Shown: positions 45,891 through 54,538, counted from the stretch's first letter. The stretch is 54,721 bases of DNA from Halobacillus fulvus (GCA_004078665.1 SCFO01000011.1:1-54721), one strand, 5' to 3'. Translations and numbers: made by a program. The notes: a model not told the origin generated them from the letters alone.

Positions 45891-46851
45891 CGCCCTTCAT
45901 TGGAGTAACAACGGGTGAGGCCAGAAGCGCCGCTCCGAGCTCAGGTGACCCGACCGGATTCTGATAGATTCCCAGTTGTCGCTCTTTCAATTGTTCTATG
46001 AAATGTTGTTTCATGATGTTCGAATGTGTAAAAAGTGAACCTGCAACAGTTACAGGTGTTGATGCATGGAAGGATGCTTGCTGAAAAAGACTGTGGACAT
46101 GGAGAAGAAGTTCTTCTGCTGCTTCTTTCAAAATATGTACGGCCACGTGGTCTTTTTGTTCAGCTGTTTCAACGACATGCTTGGCTAAGCGTGCGATGTC
46201 GTGTTTCTCATGAGGTCTGTTGTGTAGGTAGGAAACGAGCTGTCTCGGATCGTCCAGCTTCAGTTCTTGGAGAATTGTTGCAGTTAACAATGTTTCAGGC
46301 CCTCGCCCATCCGCTTGCTTCGCTATTGATGATAGCGCTTTCAAAGAAATGTAATAACCACTTCCTTCATCACCGATCAGGTGCCCCCATCCACCACAAC
46401 GATAGACACGGCCATTAGAGTCTCGGCCTATGGCATTCGACCCTGTCCCCGCGATGACAAGCACGCCGGTCTTCTGATCAGGATGCAATGCTCCTTGAAG
46501 AGCCGCTTCACTGTCAGATCCTAAAAAAAGAGGACAGTTTTCAGGTAAATCGAGAGTAGATACCATTTGATCGATCAAAGGTTGCAATCGTTGTTTATCA
46601 TCTTCGCGTCCTACTCCGGCCAGTCCAAGACCGATGCCACGGATCTCCTTTGGCGAAATCGAGTAAGAATAGAGTCCCTTCCGGATCAATGCTTCAAGTC
46701 GTTCCACAGCATCATCGAATCCGATGGCATGAGGATTCGTTCCGGGTCCTGAGACCGTTTTATGTATATCCGGTGATGAATTCCCTTGATCATTTAGGAA
46801 AAGGCACGTCGTTTTCGTCCCTCCCCCGTCAATTCCAATGACATATCCCAT
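45874..46851 (-). CDS. murK: BadF/BadG-family kinase, probable MurNAc/GlcNAc kinase (MurK-like)
   Basis: A 325-aa ASKHA kinase. It has the phosphate-1 loop GIDGGGTKTTCLFL, VIAGTGSNAIGRDSNG (phosphate-2), GGWGHLIGDEGSGYYI and an adenosine motif VAGSLFTH. It would phosphorylate imported MurNAc (and GlcNAc) at C6, giving the MurQ substrate. This replaces the PTS-coupled phosphorylation by MurP. It is the first gene of the run and overlaps murQ. Confidence 0.88.
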   Translation of the reverse strand: MGYVIGIDGGGTKTTCLFLNDQGNSSPDIHKTVSGPGTNPHAIGFDDAVERLEALIRKGLYSYSISPKEIRGIGLGLAGVGREDDKQRLQPLIDQMVSTLDLPENCPLFLGSDSEAALQGALHPDQKTGVLVIAGTGSNAIGRDSNGRVYRCGGWGHLIGDEGSGYYISLKALSSIAKQADGRGPETLLTATILQELKLDDPRQLVSYLHNRPHEKHDIARLAKHVVETAEQKDHVAVHILKEAAEELLLHVHSLFQQASFHASTPVTVAGSLFTHSNIMKQHFIEQLKERQLGIYQNPVGSPELGAALLASPVVTPMKGGDGNE

Positions 46852-46901
46852 CCGGTTCCTCCTGTTCCTTTATTTGGCTTTAGTTTATAGTTTATGAATT
46901 T

Positions 46902-46980
46902 TTATGTCAATATATTTTTAAAAATTTTGTCATAAAATTTCAAAAACAGGACTATCGTTTCACTTGAAAGTTCGTGAAAT
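46902..46980 (-). promoter_or_regulatory. Operator-like palindromes in the murK promoter region
   Basis: TTTATGTCA (46902-46910) and TGTCATAAA (46929-46937) form an AT-rich near-palindrome of 36 nt. TTTCAC and GTGAAA near 46960-46979 form a second inverted repeat. These are candidate RpiR-family operators. Confidence 0.45.
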
Positions 46981-47035
46981 ATTTGCTAAAGTAACAGATA
47001 ACTAAATAATTTTTCTTATTTCAATAAACCTTGAA

Positions 47036-47232
47036 GTAAGGATAGAGGTGCGACAACCATCAGTACGCATGAGGAGGATAATGGGATCCTGTGAATCATG
47101 CCGAAAGGGGAAGTTGCCGAAGTGGACGGAAGCTCATATTCCCGAAGCTGGTTTCTCGGTTGAATAAGTCGAGGACTGTCATATAGGAAACTATATGGAG
47201 GGCTATCTTACGCAGGAACGAACTTAGTTTCT
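47036..47232 (+). ncRNA. Lysine riboswitch (L box)
   Basis: Characteristic conserved blocks occur in order: AGAGGTGCGAC, CAGTACGCAT, GAAAGGGGAAGTTGCCGAAG, AGCTGGTTTCTCGG, GACTGTCAT, then CTATATGGAGGGCTATCTTA. A terminator follows and dapA starts 84 nt later. Lysine binding should promote termination and lower dapA expression. Confidence 0.92.
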
Positions 47233-47234
47233 AC

Positions 47235-47265
47235 GGCAACAACGAGCCCTCGTTGTTGCCTTTTT
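47235..47265 (+). terminator. Riboswitch-controlled terminator
   Basis: GGCAACAACGAG and CTCGTTGTTGCC form the stem, followed by TTTTTG. The left arm probably pairs with riboswitch sequence in the lysine-free state. Confidence 0.85.
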
Positions 47266-47316
47266 GTTTTCCTTGCCCTCCACCCTCTGCGAGTAAAAAA
47301 TTTAAAAGGGTGTGAA

Positions 47317-48207
47317 ATGATGAATTTCGGACAGGTTCTCACAGCTATGGTAACCCCGTTCAATCAAAGTGGAGAAGTAGACTTCGACAGAACAGACCAA
47401 TTGATCGATTATTTAATCAGCCACGGTTCCGATGCTCTCGTAATCGGTGGAACAACAGGTGAATCCCCGACACTGACTTCAGAAGAAAAAGTGAGCTTAT
47501 TCAAGCACGTTGTGAAAAAAGTAAATGGAAGAGTGCCCGTCATTGCCGGTACAGGATCGAATAATACACATGCATCTGTTCAGCTGACGAAAAAAGCGGA
47601 AAAAGCAGGTGTCGATGCGGTAATGCTCGTGGCTCCTTACTATAACAAGCCGACTCAAGAAGGTTTATATCAGCACTTCAAGGCAATTGCGGAAGAAACG
47701 TCCCTTCCCGTCATGCTTTACAACATTCCAGGGCGCAGCGTCGTCAATATGGAAACGGAAACGATCATCCGCCTTTCCCAAATCAAAAATATTGTGTCGA
47801 TCAAAGACGCAAGTGGCGACTTGGACGCTATGACAGAAACGATCGCCGGAACTCCGGATGATTTCAGCGTCTACAGCGGGGAAGATGGACTGACACTCCC
47901 TTCATTGTCTGTAGGAGCTCATGGAATTGTCTCAGTTTCTTCTCATGTGATCGGAGAAGAGATGCAGGATATGATCCAAAGCTTCCGTAACGGAAATGTC
48001 GCTCAAGCGGCTAAAATCCATCGGACGCTTTTACCAAAAATGCACGCGATTTTCTCCGCTCCGAGCCCGGCACCGGTGAAAGCTGCGCTGAATCGTCGTG
48101 GTATTGAGGTCGGTGGGGTAAGATTACCTCTTCTTCCTTTGACAGAAGAAGAGACGAACGAGCTGGAGAACATTCTTACCAAAGACCTCATTACGGCAGG
48201 GTCATAA
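47317..48207 (+). CDS. dapA: 4-hydroxy-tetrahydrodipicolinate synthase
   Basis: A 296-aa DapA-type aldolase joining pyruvate and aspartate semialdehyde, the first step of the lysine and diaminopimelate branch. The Schiff-base lysine is K163 in VSIKDASGDLD. GGTTGESPTLTSEE and LYNIPGRSVVNM carry the Thr and Tyr of the proton relay. AAAGGGTG precedes the ATG. The lysine riboswitch confirms the pathway. It stands alone without dapG/asd and may be a second, lysine-responsive copy. Confidence 0.93.
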   Translation: MMNFGQVLTAMVTPFNQSGEVDFDRTDQLIDYLISHGSDALVIGGTTGESPTLTSEEKVSLFKHVVKKVNGRVPVIAGTGSNNTHASVQLTKKAEKAGVDAVMLVAPYYNKPTQEGLYQHFKAIAEETSLPVMLYNIPGRSVVNMETETIIRLSQIKNIVSIKDASGDLDAMTETIAGTPDDFSVYSGEDGLTLPSLSVGAHGIVSVSSHVIGEEMQDMIQSFRNGNVAQAAKIHRTLLPKMHAIFSAPSPAPVKAALNRRGIEVGGVRLPLLPLTEEETNELENILTKDLITAGS

Positions 48208-48346
48208 AAGAATTTGTTTCCGTCATTCAAACTGAATTGGGATGAAAAGTGATATAAATCGTTAAGCTTTAATGGGAATATTTTATTTCAAATGGGCGAG
48301 TGGAAAAGAAAAACCTTTCTAGCTCCCTGGCAATTGACCCATTCAT

Positions 48347-48523
48347 ATGATTGTTTCCGTTCACCTATTCCGAGGAGGAGGGGAGGGAAATGGCGAGACT
48401 CCTATGGGGAGGAAAGGGCAGGCTGAGATCCCGCAGGAGCCTTGCTCCGAGGAAGCTCAGCGCCCGCGCATGGAAAGCGAGTTATTTCCCTCCCCTCCAC
48501 CTCTGTAAATGAAACGGAAACTT
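48347..48523 (+). repeat. Intergenic repeat element, full-length copy
   Basis: It is bounded by GTTTCCGTTCAC and AAACGGAAAC. The outer stem is GGAGGGGAGGGAAATGG with ATTTCCCTCCCCTCC, and the core is nearly identical to the 11.4-kb copy. Confidence 0.92.
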
Positions 48524-48545
48524 CTCTAACTGTCTCTATAGCATT

Positions 48546-48594
48546 AAAAAGCGCATGGGAGCAGATGATATGATCTGCTCCCATGCGCTTTTTT
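48546..48594. terminator. Strong bidirectional terminator between dapA and oxidoreductase genes
   Basis: AAAAAGCGCATGGGAGCAGA pairs with TCTGCTCCCATGCGCTTTTT, a 20-bp stem. Confidence 0.9.
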
Positions 48595-48610
48595 GTGATT
48601 CGATTCTACA

Positions 48611-49696
48611 TTAGTCAAAATAAATAGCTTTTCCTGTTTTGGCGGATTGATAGATGGCTTCGAGAATTTCGCTGACGACCAAAGCCTGTTCTGGTTGGAC
48701 GACGGGTTCTTCGTCATTGAGGATGCTTTCGATCCAAAGACTAGCTTCCTTATCACTGTCACTTTCCGTTTCGCCGTCGAAAAAGGCTACGCCTCCTGCG
48801 CCTAATTCGGGCTTAATCGTGTGGAGCTTTCCGTGCTTCTCCCCGTTAATTCGAAGGCCGTCACGCATATCGGCACCGCCTAGTGTACCACTAAGCGTCG
48901 TTTTCGCCTCATCTTCATCTAGTGTATTCAAAGCCCAGCTTGATTCAAGGAGAATCGTCGCCCCATTCTTCATGGTAATCATTCCAAAAGCTGAATCCTC
49001 TACGTTAAATTCTTTCGCATCCCATGGTCCGAACGCATTCGCCTGACTTTCCTGATCAGCCAGCTTATAGTGGACATTCCCCATCACGCTTTTCACTTCA
49101 TAGTTGTCCATCATCCACAGCGTAAGATCAAGGGCGTGTGTGCCGATATCAATAAGCGGGCCTCCACCTTGCTCGTCTTCATTCAGAAAAACGCCCCAAG
49201 TTGGGACTGCTCGTCTGCGAACAGCGTGTGCTTTTGCAAAATAGATTTCCCCAAGCTCGCCGCTCTCACAGACATCCTTCATATACATGGAATCAGTACG
49301 AAAACGGTTGTTGTACCCAATCGATAATTTCCTACCTGTTTCTTTGGCCGTTTCGACCATCTCTCTCGCTTCTTCTGCCGTCTTGGCCATCGGCTTTTCG
49401 CACATGACGTGCTTACCCGCTTTCATAGAGGCAATCGAGATTTCTGCGTGGCTTTTATTCGGTGTGCACACATGAACGACGTCGATGGAAGCATCCTTCA
49501 GAAGCTCTTGGTAATCTGTATAGACTTGGGCAGCACCTATACCGAAATCACCCGCTGCTTGTTGGGCACGTTCTTCAATTAGGTCGCAAAAGGCGACGAG
49601 TTCAACAGTATCGAGTTTGACTAGACTTGGCATCTGCTTGGCGTTGGCGATTCCTCCACAGCCGATAATGGCGACATTAAGTACAGATTTGGACAT
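48611..49696 (-). CDS. Gfo/Idh/MocA-family oxidoreductase
   Basis: A 361-aa NAD(P)-dependent sugar or polyol dehydrogenase. The Rossmann motif is VAIIGCGGIANAKQMPSL, the family EKP motif is in KHVMCEKPMAKT, and the C-terminal catalytic domain carries DIGTHALDLTLWMM. myo-Inositol or sugar-derived substrates are typical; the exact one is unknown. GGAGG precedes the ATG. It stands alone between a terminator and the SDR gene. Confidence 0.9.
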   Translation of the reverse strand: MSKSVLNVAIIGCGGIANAKQMPSLVKLDTVELVAFCDLIEERAQQAAGDFGIGAAQVYTDYQELLKDASIDVVHVCTPNKSHAEISIASMKAGKHVMCEKPMAKTAEEAREMVETAKETGRKLSIGYNNRFRTDSMYMKDVCESGELGEIYFAKAHAVRRRAVPTWGVFLNEDEQGGGPLIDIGTHALDLTLWMMDNYEVKSVMGNVHYKLADQESQANAFGPWDAKEFNVEDSAFGMITMKNGATILLESSWALNTLDEDEAKTTLSGTLGGADMRDGLRINGEKHGKLHTIKPELGAGGVAFFDGETESDSDKEASLWIESILNDEEPVVQPEQALVVSEILEAIYQSAKTGKAIYFD

Positions 49697-49839
49697 GATT
49701 CAGCCTCCAGTTTTATAAGTAGTACACATACCTTTCTCTAAAACTATGTGTGTTCCCTTTAATTTCTCAAAGTTTATGAAGATGGCAACATTTCAAAACA
49801 ATAAAGAACTTTTTTTATGGGGAATTAATAAAACACACC

Positions 49840-49872
49840 AAAAAACGCCCGTAACCAAACGGACGTTTTTTG
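49840..49872 (-). terminator. Terminator of the SDR gene
   Basis: AAAAAACGTCCGT and ACGGGCGTTTTTT pair on the minus strand, adjoining the SDR stop codon. Confidence 0.8.
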
Positions 49873-49874
49873 AT

Positions 49875-50666
49875 TTATAAAGCCTTGACTAATCCACCGT
49901 CAATGACGAGAGATTGTCCTGTTAGATACGTATTGGCACCAGAAGCAAGGAAAACGACAGCTCTTGCGAATTCCTCTGGCTCCCCGTAGCGACCAATTGG
50001 AATCGAAGCTTCGGTTTTCTTTTTGAGTTCATCAACAGACACTCCGAGCTGATCCGCCCGCTTTTGGTCGAGGGAAGCGACTCGGTCTGTGGCAATCCGT
50101 CCTGGCCCTACCGTATTGATTAAAATATTGTCCTTTGCAAGCTCCTGTGAAAGACTTTTGGATAGACCGACGATTCCAGCACGAAATGTATTCGATAGGA
50201 TGAGGTTATCCAGCGTTTGCTTGATGGATGATGAAGCAATATTGATAATACGTCCTTGTCCTTTATCCCTCATATGAGGAACAGACTCACGAATCGCGCG
50301 GATGAAGCTGAGAAGATTCAACTGAAAGGCGTGTTCCCAGTCTTCATCAGAAAAGTCATCAAAGCTTCCTGCAGGTGGACCGCCGGCGTTATTGATCAGC
50401 ACGTCAATGCCGCCATGCTGCTCTGCAGCTGATTGAATCAAATTTCTGATTTGATCTGGATTCGTGACGTCACAAACCATGGATTGGATGCTCTCATTAC
50501 CACTTTGTGCAATGATATCTGCTTTTGCTTGCTCCAAATCTTGTTCATTCCGGCTTGAAATGAATACACGAGCTCCTTCTTTCGCAAACTCGAGCGCCAT
50601 CGCTTTTCCAAGCCCCTTACTAGACGCAAGGACAACAACCGATTGATTTTCTAAACGTAAATCCAA
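49875..50666 (-). CDS. Short-chain dehydrogenase/reductase, atypical active site
   Basis: A 263-aa SDR with a clear cofactor region (SVVVLASSKGLGKAMA, NNAGGPPAG) and a C-terminus ending TGQSLVIDGGL. The catalytic Ser is in NIASSSIK, but the expected YxxxK is replaced by LSNTFRAGIVGL, so the Tyr and Lys are missing. I recall a subgroup of SDRs with this SNxxR form. The start is taken as TTG at 50666, 9 nt after AAAGGA, giving MDLRLENQSVVVLASSKG. ATG codons at 50672-50675 abut that site, and a frame from 50699 lies in a repeat remnant. The substrate is unknown. Confidence 0.85.
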   Translation of the reverse strand: MDLRLENQSVVVLASSKGLGKAMALEFAKEGARVFISSRNEQDLEQAKADIIAQSGNESIQSMVCDVTNPDQIRNLIQSAAEQHGGIDVLINNAGGPPAGSFDDFSDEDWEHAFQLNLLSFIRAIRESVPHMRDKGQGRIINIASSSIKQTLDNLILSNTFRAGIVGLSKSLSQELAKDNILINTVGPGRIATDRVASLDQKRADQLGVSVDELKKKTEASIPIGRYGEPEEFARAVVFLASGANTYLTGQSLVIDGGLVKAL

Positions 50667-50688
50667 TGACATCATTCCTTTCTGAAAG

Positions 50689-50750
50689 GTTCCGTTCATT
50701 ATGATAGAGCAGGGAGGAACGAGAACTCTGATTATGCGAACGGAAACATC
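50689..50750 (+). repeat. Core-less remnant of the intergenic repeat element
   Basis: GTTCCGTTCAT and GCGAACGGAAACATC match the two ends of full copies. Only about 35 bp separate them, including GCAGGGAGGAACGAGA. It looks like an internal deletion that kept both ends. Confidence 0.65.
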
Positions 50751-50834
50751 TTAATGGATACTTGTGTACCGCTCCCAAAAAAGGGGACACCATGTTGCTT
50801 TTTTCAAAGAATGAGTGATTTTTTATAAAAGGAA

Positions 50835-52997
50835 TTAAGCAGATTGCTCTTTCTGCAAGGCATTCGTTTTCTTGAAATTCACGACAAACAACAGAGCAAG
50901 AACAAGTAAACCGATGGCATCCGTTACAAGACCAGGATAAATCAAAAGAATAGCTCCGGCACCTGATACCAATCTGAGCCACGTAGCCACTGACTGTTTG
51001 AAGTACCCTTCTGCCATAACGGAAAGCAAGAACACTCCGATCAGAGACGTAACGGTAATCAGCAAGATGTTCCATACCGTCGCCTCAATCATCAACATTT
51101 CAGGAGAGAAGACGAACATAAACGGCACGATGAATCCGGCAATCGCAAGCTTCATGGCCTGGAAACCCGTTTTGTTCGGATCTCCTCCGGCAACACCCGC
51201 TCCTGCAAAGGCTGCTAAAGCCACAGGCGGTGTGATGTTGGCAAAAATACCAAAGTAGAAGACGAACATGTGGGCAATGAACGTAGCCGTCTCAGGTGAT
51301 CCGGCAAGTTCACGGAACAATGGCAATTGTAATAGGATTGGTGCGGCCATTGTACTTGTGATGATATAGGTAGGGATACTCGGCAATCCCATTCCAAGAA
51401 CAATCGATGTGATCATCGTCAGGAACAACGTGATGATCAGCTGAAGTAGTGGACTGTTGACAGCACTACCGATGCTGACGATGCTGTTGGCGATCTCAAG
51501 TGCAACTCCAGTCAAGGAAGCAATACCGACGACAATACCAACCGCTCCACAGGCAATCGCCACAGGCACGGTCGTTTTCGCCCCGTCTTCGAGTGCCTGG
51601 AGACAGTCTTTCATCCCCACTTCTTCTCCTTCAAGACGCAGGAATTTTCTCCAGACGTTGATCACTAATGGAACAAGGATGATCAGCATCAGTTCCCACC
51701 AGTCACTGCGTACATTCGGCATGCTTCCGCCGCTTACAAGCGCAGATAGCTGTGGCTGGAAGATGAGGAAAAGAGAAATTCCCATAATTACCGGCAGCAT
51801 TTTCTTAGAACTAGAAATGACAACGGTCGCTACAATCGACCAAAACGCTGCATAGAATGGTGTTTTCCCGGAAAACAGCAAATAAAGCAGGATAAGCATC
51901 GGAATGATTAAATGCCCACGCTCGGCAATAACTTCTTTCAACCGTGGCAATTCACTCTTCGGCAGTCCTTTCAAACCTTTCTTCGAGGCTCTGAAATGAA
52001 CCTGCAACAGAATTCCGATATAAAAAAGCAAGGCAGGAATGATTCCGGCTAATATGATTTTCGTGTACGCCACGTTCAAGTTCTCGGCCATAATAAAGGC
52101 AGCAGCCCCCATGATTGGAGGTAAAATCTGTCCTCCGACACTCGCCGCAGACTCGACGGCACCTGCGAAGTTTTTCTTATACCCGATCTTTTTCATAAGA
52201 GGGATTGTAAACGTTCCTGTCGTCACCACGTTGGCGATCGCAGAACCGTTAATTGATCCGAGGAATCCGCTGGCAATGACCGCAACTTTGGCAGGTCCCC
52301 CCTTTGTATGACCGGCTACGGCGAGTGCCAAATCGTTGAACAGTCGTCCCATTCCTGACTTCGCAAGAAAAGCTCCGAACAGGATGAACAGGATAATGTA
52401 GCTGGCGGATACGCCGATGGCTGTCCCCAGTACCCCTTCTGTAATGAACACAAGTTGGGAGACGATTTGTTTCGCCACGCTTGTCACAACAGGCGCGGTA
52501 AGCTCAGGATAAATCGACAGTTTTACATAGAACCCATAAATAAGGAAACCTAAAGCAAGTAGAGCGAGTCCCCAGCCTGTGACACGGCGGGTGATGTCGA
52601 AAAGTAAAAACAGAATCGCGATTCCGACATAAAAGTCGACATCGTTGATTTGTCCACCGGATTGGATGATCCTCTCGGCGGTCATGAACATATACACCCC
52701 GACGAAAACAGACAGTCCAGCCGTCAAATAATCATAAAATGGGACCGTCGCTTTTCCTTTTTTGCGAAGAAAAGGATACATGAGAAATCCTAATGTCATC
52801 AGCGTATAAAGGTGGATACTACGTTGCTTGATATCGACGAGCGAACCCGCATAGGACGTATATAAATGAAACAAAGATAACGTAATGGCCAAAACAGAAA
52901 TCGTCAGCGCGACCGGCTTAGCATATTGCGTCCGGACGGAGCTTTCCCGATCATAATCTTCAACAGCAGCGACTTTCTTCTTTTTCATATCCTTCAC
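50835..52997 (-). CDS. TRAP transporter fused permease (DctQ-DctM type)
   Basis: A 720-aa membrane protein. An N-terminal DctQ-like part of about four to five helices is fused to a DctM-like part of about twelve (GAFLAKSGMGRLFNDLALAV, LGSINGSAIANVVTTGTFTI, GMGLPSIPTYIITSTMAAPIL). It imports an organic acid or related solute using the ion gradient. It pairs with the TAXI-type binding protein upstream. It overlaps DUF1850 by 4 nt (ATGA), so the two are coupled. Confidence 0.93.
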   Translation of the reverse strand: MKDMKKKKVAAVEDYDRESSVRTQYAKPVALTISVLAITLSLFHLYTSYAGSLVDIKQRSIHLYTLMTLGFLMYPFLRKKGKATVPFYDYLTAGLSVFVGVYMFMTAERIIQSGGQINDVDFYVGIAILFLLFDITRRVTGWGLALLALGFLIYGFYVKLSIYPELTAPVVTSVAKQIVSQLVFITEGVLGTAIGVSASYIILFILFGAFLAKSGMGRLFNDLALAVAGHTKGGPAKVAVIASGFLGSINGSAIANVVTTGTFTIPLMKKIGYKKNFAGAVESAASVGGQILPPIMGAAAFIMAENLNVAYTKIILAGIIPALLFYIGILLQVHFRASKKGLKGLPKSELPRLKEVIAERGHLIIPMLILLYLLFSGKTPFYAAFWSIVATVVISSSKKMLPVIMGISLFLIFQPQLSALVSGGSMPNVRSDWWELMLIILVPLVINVWRKFLRLEGEEVGMKDCLQALEDGAKTTVPVAIACGAVGIVVGIASLTGVALEIANSIVSIGSAVNSPLLQLIITLFLTMITSIVLGMGLPSIPTYIITSTMAAPILLQLPLFRELAGSPETATFIAHMFVFYFGIFANITPPVALAAFAGAGVAGGDPNKTGFQAMKLAIAGFIVPFMFVFSPEMLMIEATVWNILLITVTSLIGVFLLSVMAEGYFKQSVATWLRLVSGAGAILLIYPGLVTDAIGLLVLALLFVVNFKKTNALQKEQSA

Positions 52998-53482
52998 CTC
53001 AGCTTTTCAATGATGGCATTCAACAGTGGTTCTCGGACAACAGAAATACGGTACGCGGTCTGAGGTCTAAAATCGATCTCATACTTTTTCAAAAGAAAGC
53101 GATGGTCTGTAGAGGGGCCGCTTCGAACGGTCATATCTTTGCCCACCGCCTGATTTATCCCCGTCATATGGACCCAACCATTCTTTAGATACGTATCTTC
53201 TCCTGCATCATTCGGTACACCAGCGCCGAACGTTTTGAAGCGTGTACCCGTAAGCCCAATCGTTCCTTTTTCCACCTTGAACATCTCTTCCCAGTCCTCT
53301 TTTTCTACAGAATGTTCCCAGCGTATCGAGAAGGTCTCTCCTTCTATGAAAGGAAACATGCTCTCCCGATGCCCTTCCGCCGTCACTTCGAGACAGGACA
53401 CAGGGATAAGCAGACCCAAGGTAAGAAGTATGTTCAAAACGAGTAACGTGCTCTTCTTTTTCATAGTGTAAAAAAAGGGCAC
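52994..53482 (-). CDS. DUF1850 protein associated with TAXI-type TRAP transporter
   Basis: A 162-aa protein with an N-terminal hydrophobic segment (about 9-27). The extracytoplasmic part contains FSIRWEHSVEKEDWEEMFKV and TRFKTFGAGVPNDAG, the DUF1850 pattern. The family commonly sits next to TRAP 4TM/12TM permeases, but its role is not known. The start may be GTG at 53482 or ATG at 53464; the region between lies in a terminator hairpin. It overlaps the permease gene. Confidence 0.82.
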   Translation of the reverse strand: MPFFYTMKKKSTLLVLNILLTLGLLIPVSCLEVTAEGHRESMFPFIEGETFSIRWEHSVEKEDWEEMFKVEKGTIGLTGTRFKTFGAGVPNDAGEDTYLKNGWVHMTGINQAVGKDMTVRSGPSTDHRFLLKKYEIDFRPQTAYRISVVREPLLNAIIEKLR

Positions 53483-53496
53483 CAGACACGATGCCC
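53470..53496 (-). terminator. Intra-operon terminator overlapping the DUF1850 start
   Basis: On the minus strand GGGCATC pairs with GGTGCCC (6-nt loop), followed by seven T. It lies between the TAXI binding-protein gene and DUF1850 and includes the GTG start of the latter. Confidence 0.75.
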
Positions 53497-53506
53497 TCTC
53501 TCCTCA

Positions 53507-54490
53507 TTACTCAAGAATGCCTTGTTCTTCATAGAATTTCTCAGCACCCGGGTGCAATGGAGCGATCAATCCTTTTGCGATCTCATCACGTCCTAGCTGT
53601 TTCAGTGCGCCGACCGATACTTCTTCAGTTCCAAGGTACTCGTAGTAACGCTTCGTCATATCGTAGACGACGTCTTCGCTCAAGTCAGAAGAAACGATGA
53701 TCATATTTTGAATCCCTACCGTCTCGACAGGATTTTCAAGGTTATAGCGGGCTTCGTCTCCTGCTTCGATCGTGTAAGATTTATAGAATGGATATTTCTC
53801 CATCAAAGCGTCTGCTGTATCCCCTTTGATTTCAACGAATGTAATATCATTTTGCTGCATCAAATCTGTGATGTTGCTATTTGGTACACCAGAAGTGAAG
53901 AATGCGGCATCAAGGTTTCCATTCTTCATTTCCTGAACACTGTCGGCATAGCCTGTGTGTGTCACTTTAGAAAGATCGTCATATGTGATTCCAACAGCTT
54001 CGAGAACTTTCTTCGCACTTTGCTCAACACCAGAGCCTACTTTCCCGACCCCGACCTTTTTACCTTTCAAATCTTCGATACTCTGAATATTGCTATCTTC
54101 TAGTGCTACGACTTGGACAACGTTTTGGTACATGCCGGCCATTGCCTGAACATCCACCGCGTTCCCGTCAAATTGACCTTGCCCTTCAACCGCGTCGAAC
54201 CCTACATCACTCATGATGACCGCCATCTGGTTCAGCCCGTCCTGAATGTTTTGGATATTCGCTACAGAAGCCCCGGTAGATTCGACCGTGACATTATCGA
54301 TTTGGTCACTTTCTTCAAAAATCGGTTTTAATGCCCCACCAATCGGATAATACGTACCAGAAGTCCCTCCTGTACCAAATACAAGCGATTCAGATCCACC
54401 AGAAGCACTCGATTCCTCCGATCCGCCACTTCCACAAGCAGCCAAGACCATCGCGATCATAAGAAAAAATAAGAAAGAAAATTTCTTCAT
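53507..54490 (-). CDS. TAXI-family TRAP transporter solute-binding lipoprotein
   Basis: A 327-aa lipoprotein with lipobox VLAAC. SLVFGTGGTSGTYYPIGGAL is the TAXI family signature. KKVGVGKVGSGVEQSAKKVLE and MAGMYQNVVQVVAL follow. It captures the solute for the fused permease. The ligand may be glutamate, glutamine or a dicarboxylate, but this is not decidable. The start is taken as ATG at 54490, 7 nt after GGAGGAG; a frame from 54511 adds seven residues. A cre-like site lies upstream. Confidence 0.93.
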   Translation of the reverse strand: MKKFSFLFFLMIAMVLAACGSGGSEESSASGGSESLVFGTGGTSGTYYPIGGALKPIFEESDQIDNVTVESTGASVANIQNIQDGLNQMAVIMSDVGFDAVEGQGQFDGNAVDVQAMAGMYQNVVQVVALEDSNIQSIEDLKGKKVGVGKVGSGVEQSAKKVLEAVGITYDDLSKVTHTGYADSVQEMKNGNLDAAFFTSGVPNSNITDLMQQNDITFVEIKGDTADALMEKYPFYKSYTIEAGDEARYNLENPVETVGIQNMIIVSSDLSEDVVYDMTKRYYEYLGTEEVSVGALKQLGRDEIAKGLIAPLHPGAEKFYEEQGILE

Positions 54491-54524
54491 GTATAAACTC
54501 CTCCGTTTCAATGTGATGGGTCAA

Positions 54525-54538
54525 TGATAACGTTTACA
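54525..54538 (-). promoter_or_regulatory. cre-like site upstream of the TAXI transporter
   Basis: TGATAACGTTTACA matches the cre consensus at 13 of 14 positions and lies 35 nt upstream of the start codon. Confidence 0.55.

Noticed and set aside
53208-53507. Overlapping minus-strand frame with GAGGAG before a GTG near 53490
   Set aside because: Competes with DUF1850, whose composition, signal segment and family pattern are convincing; the alternative frame has no family features.
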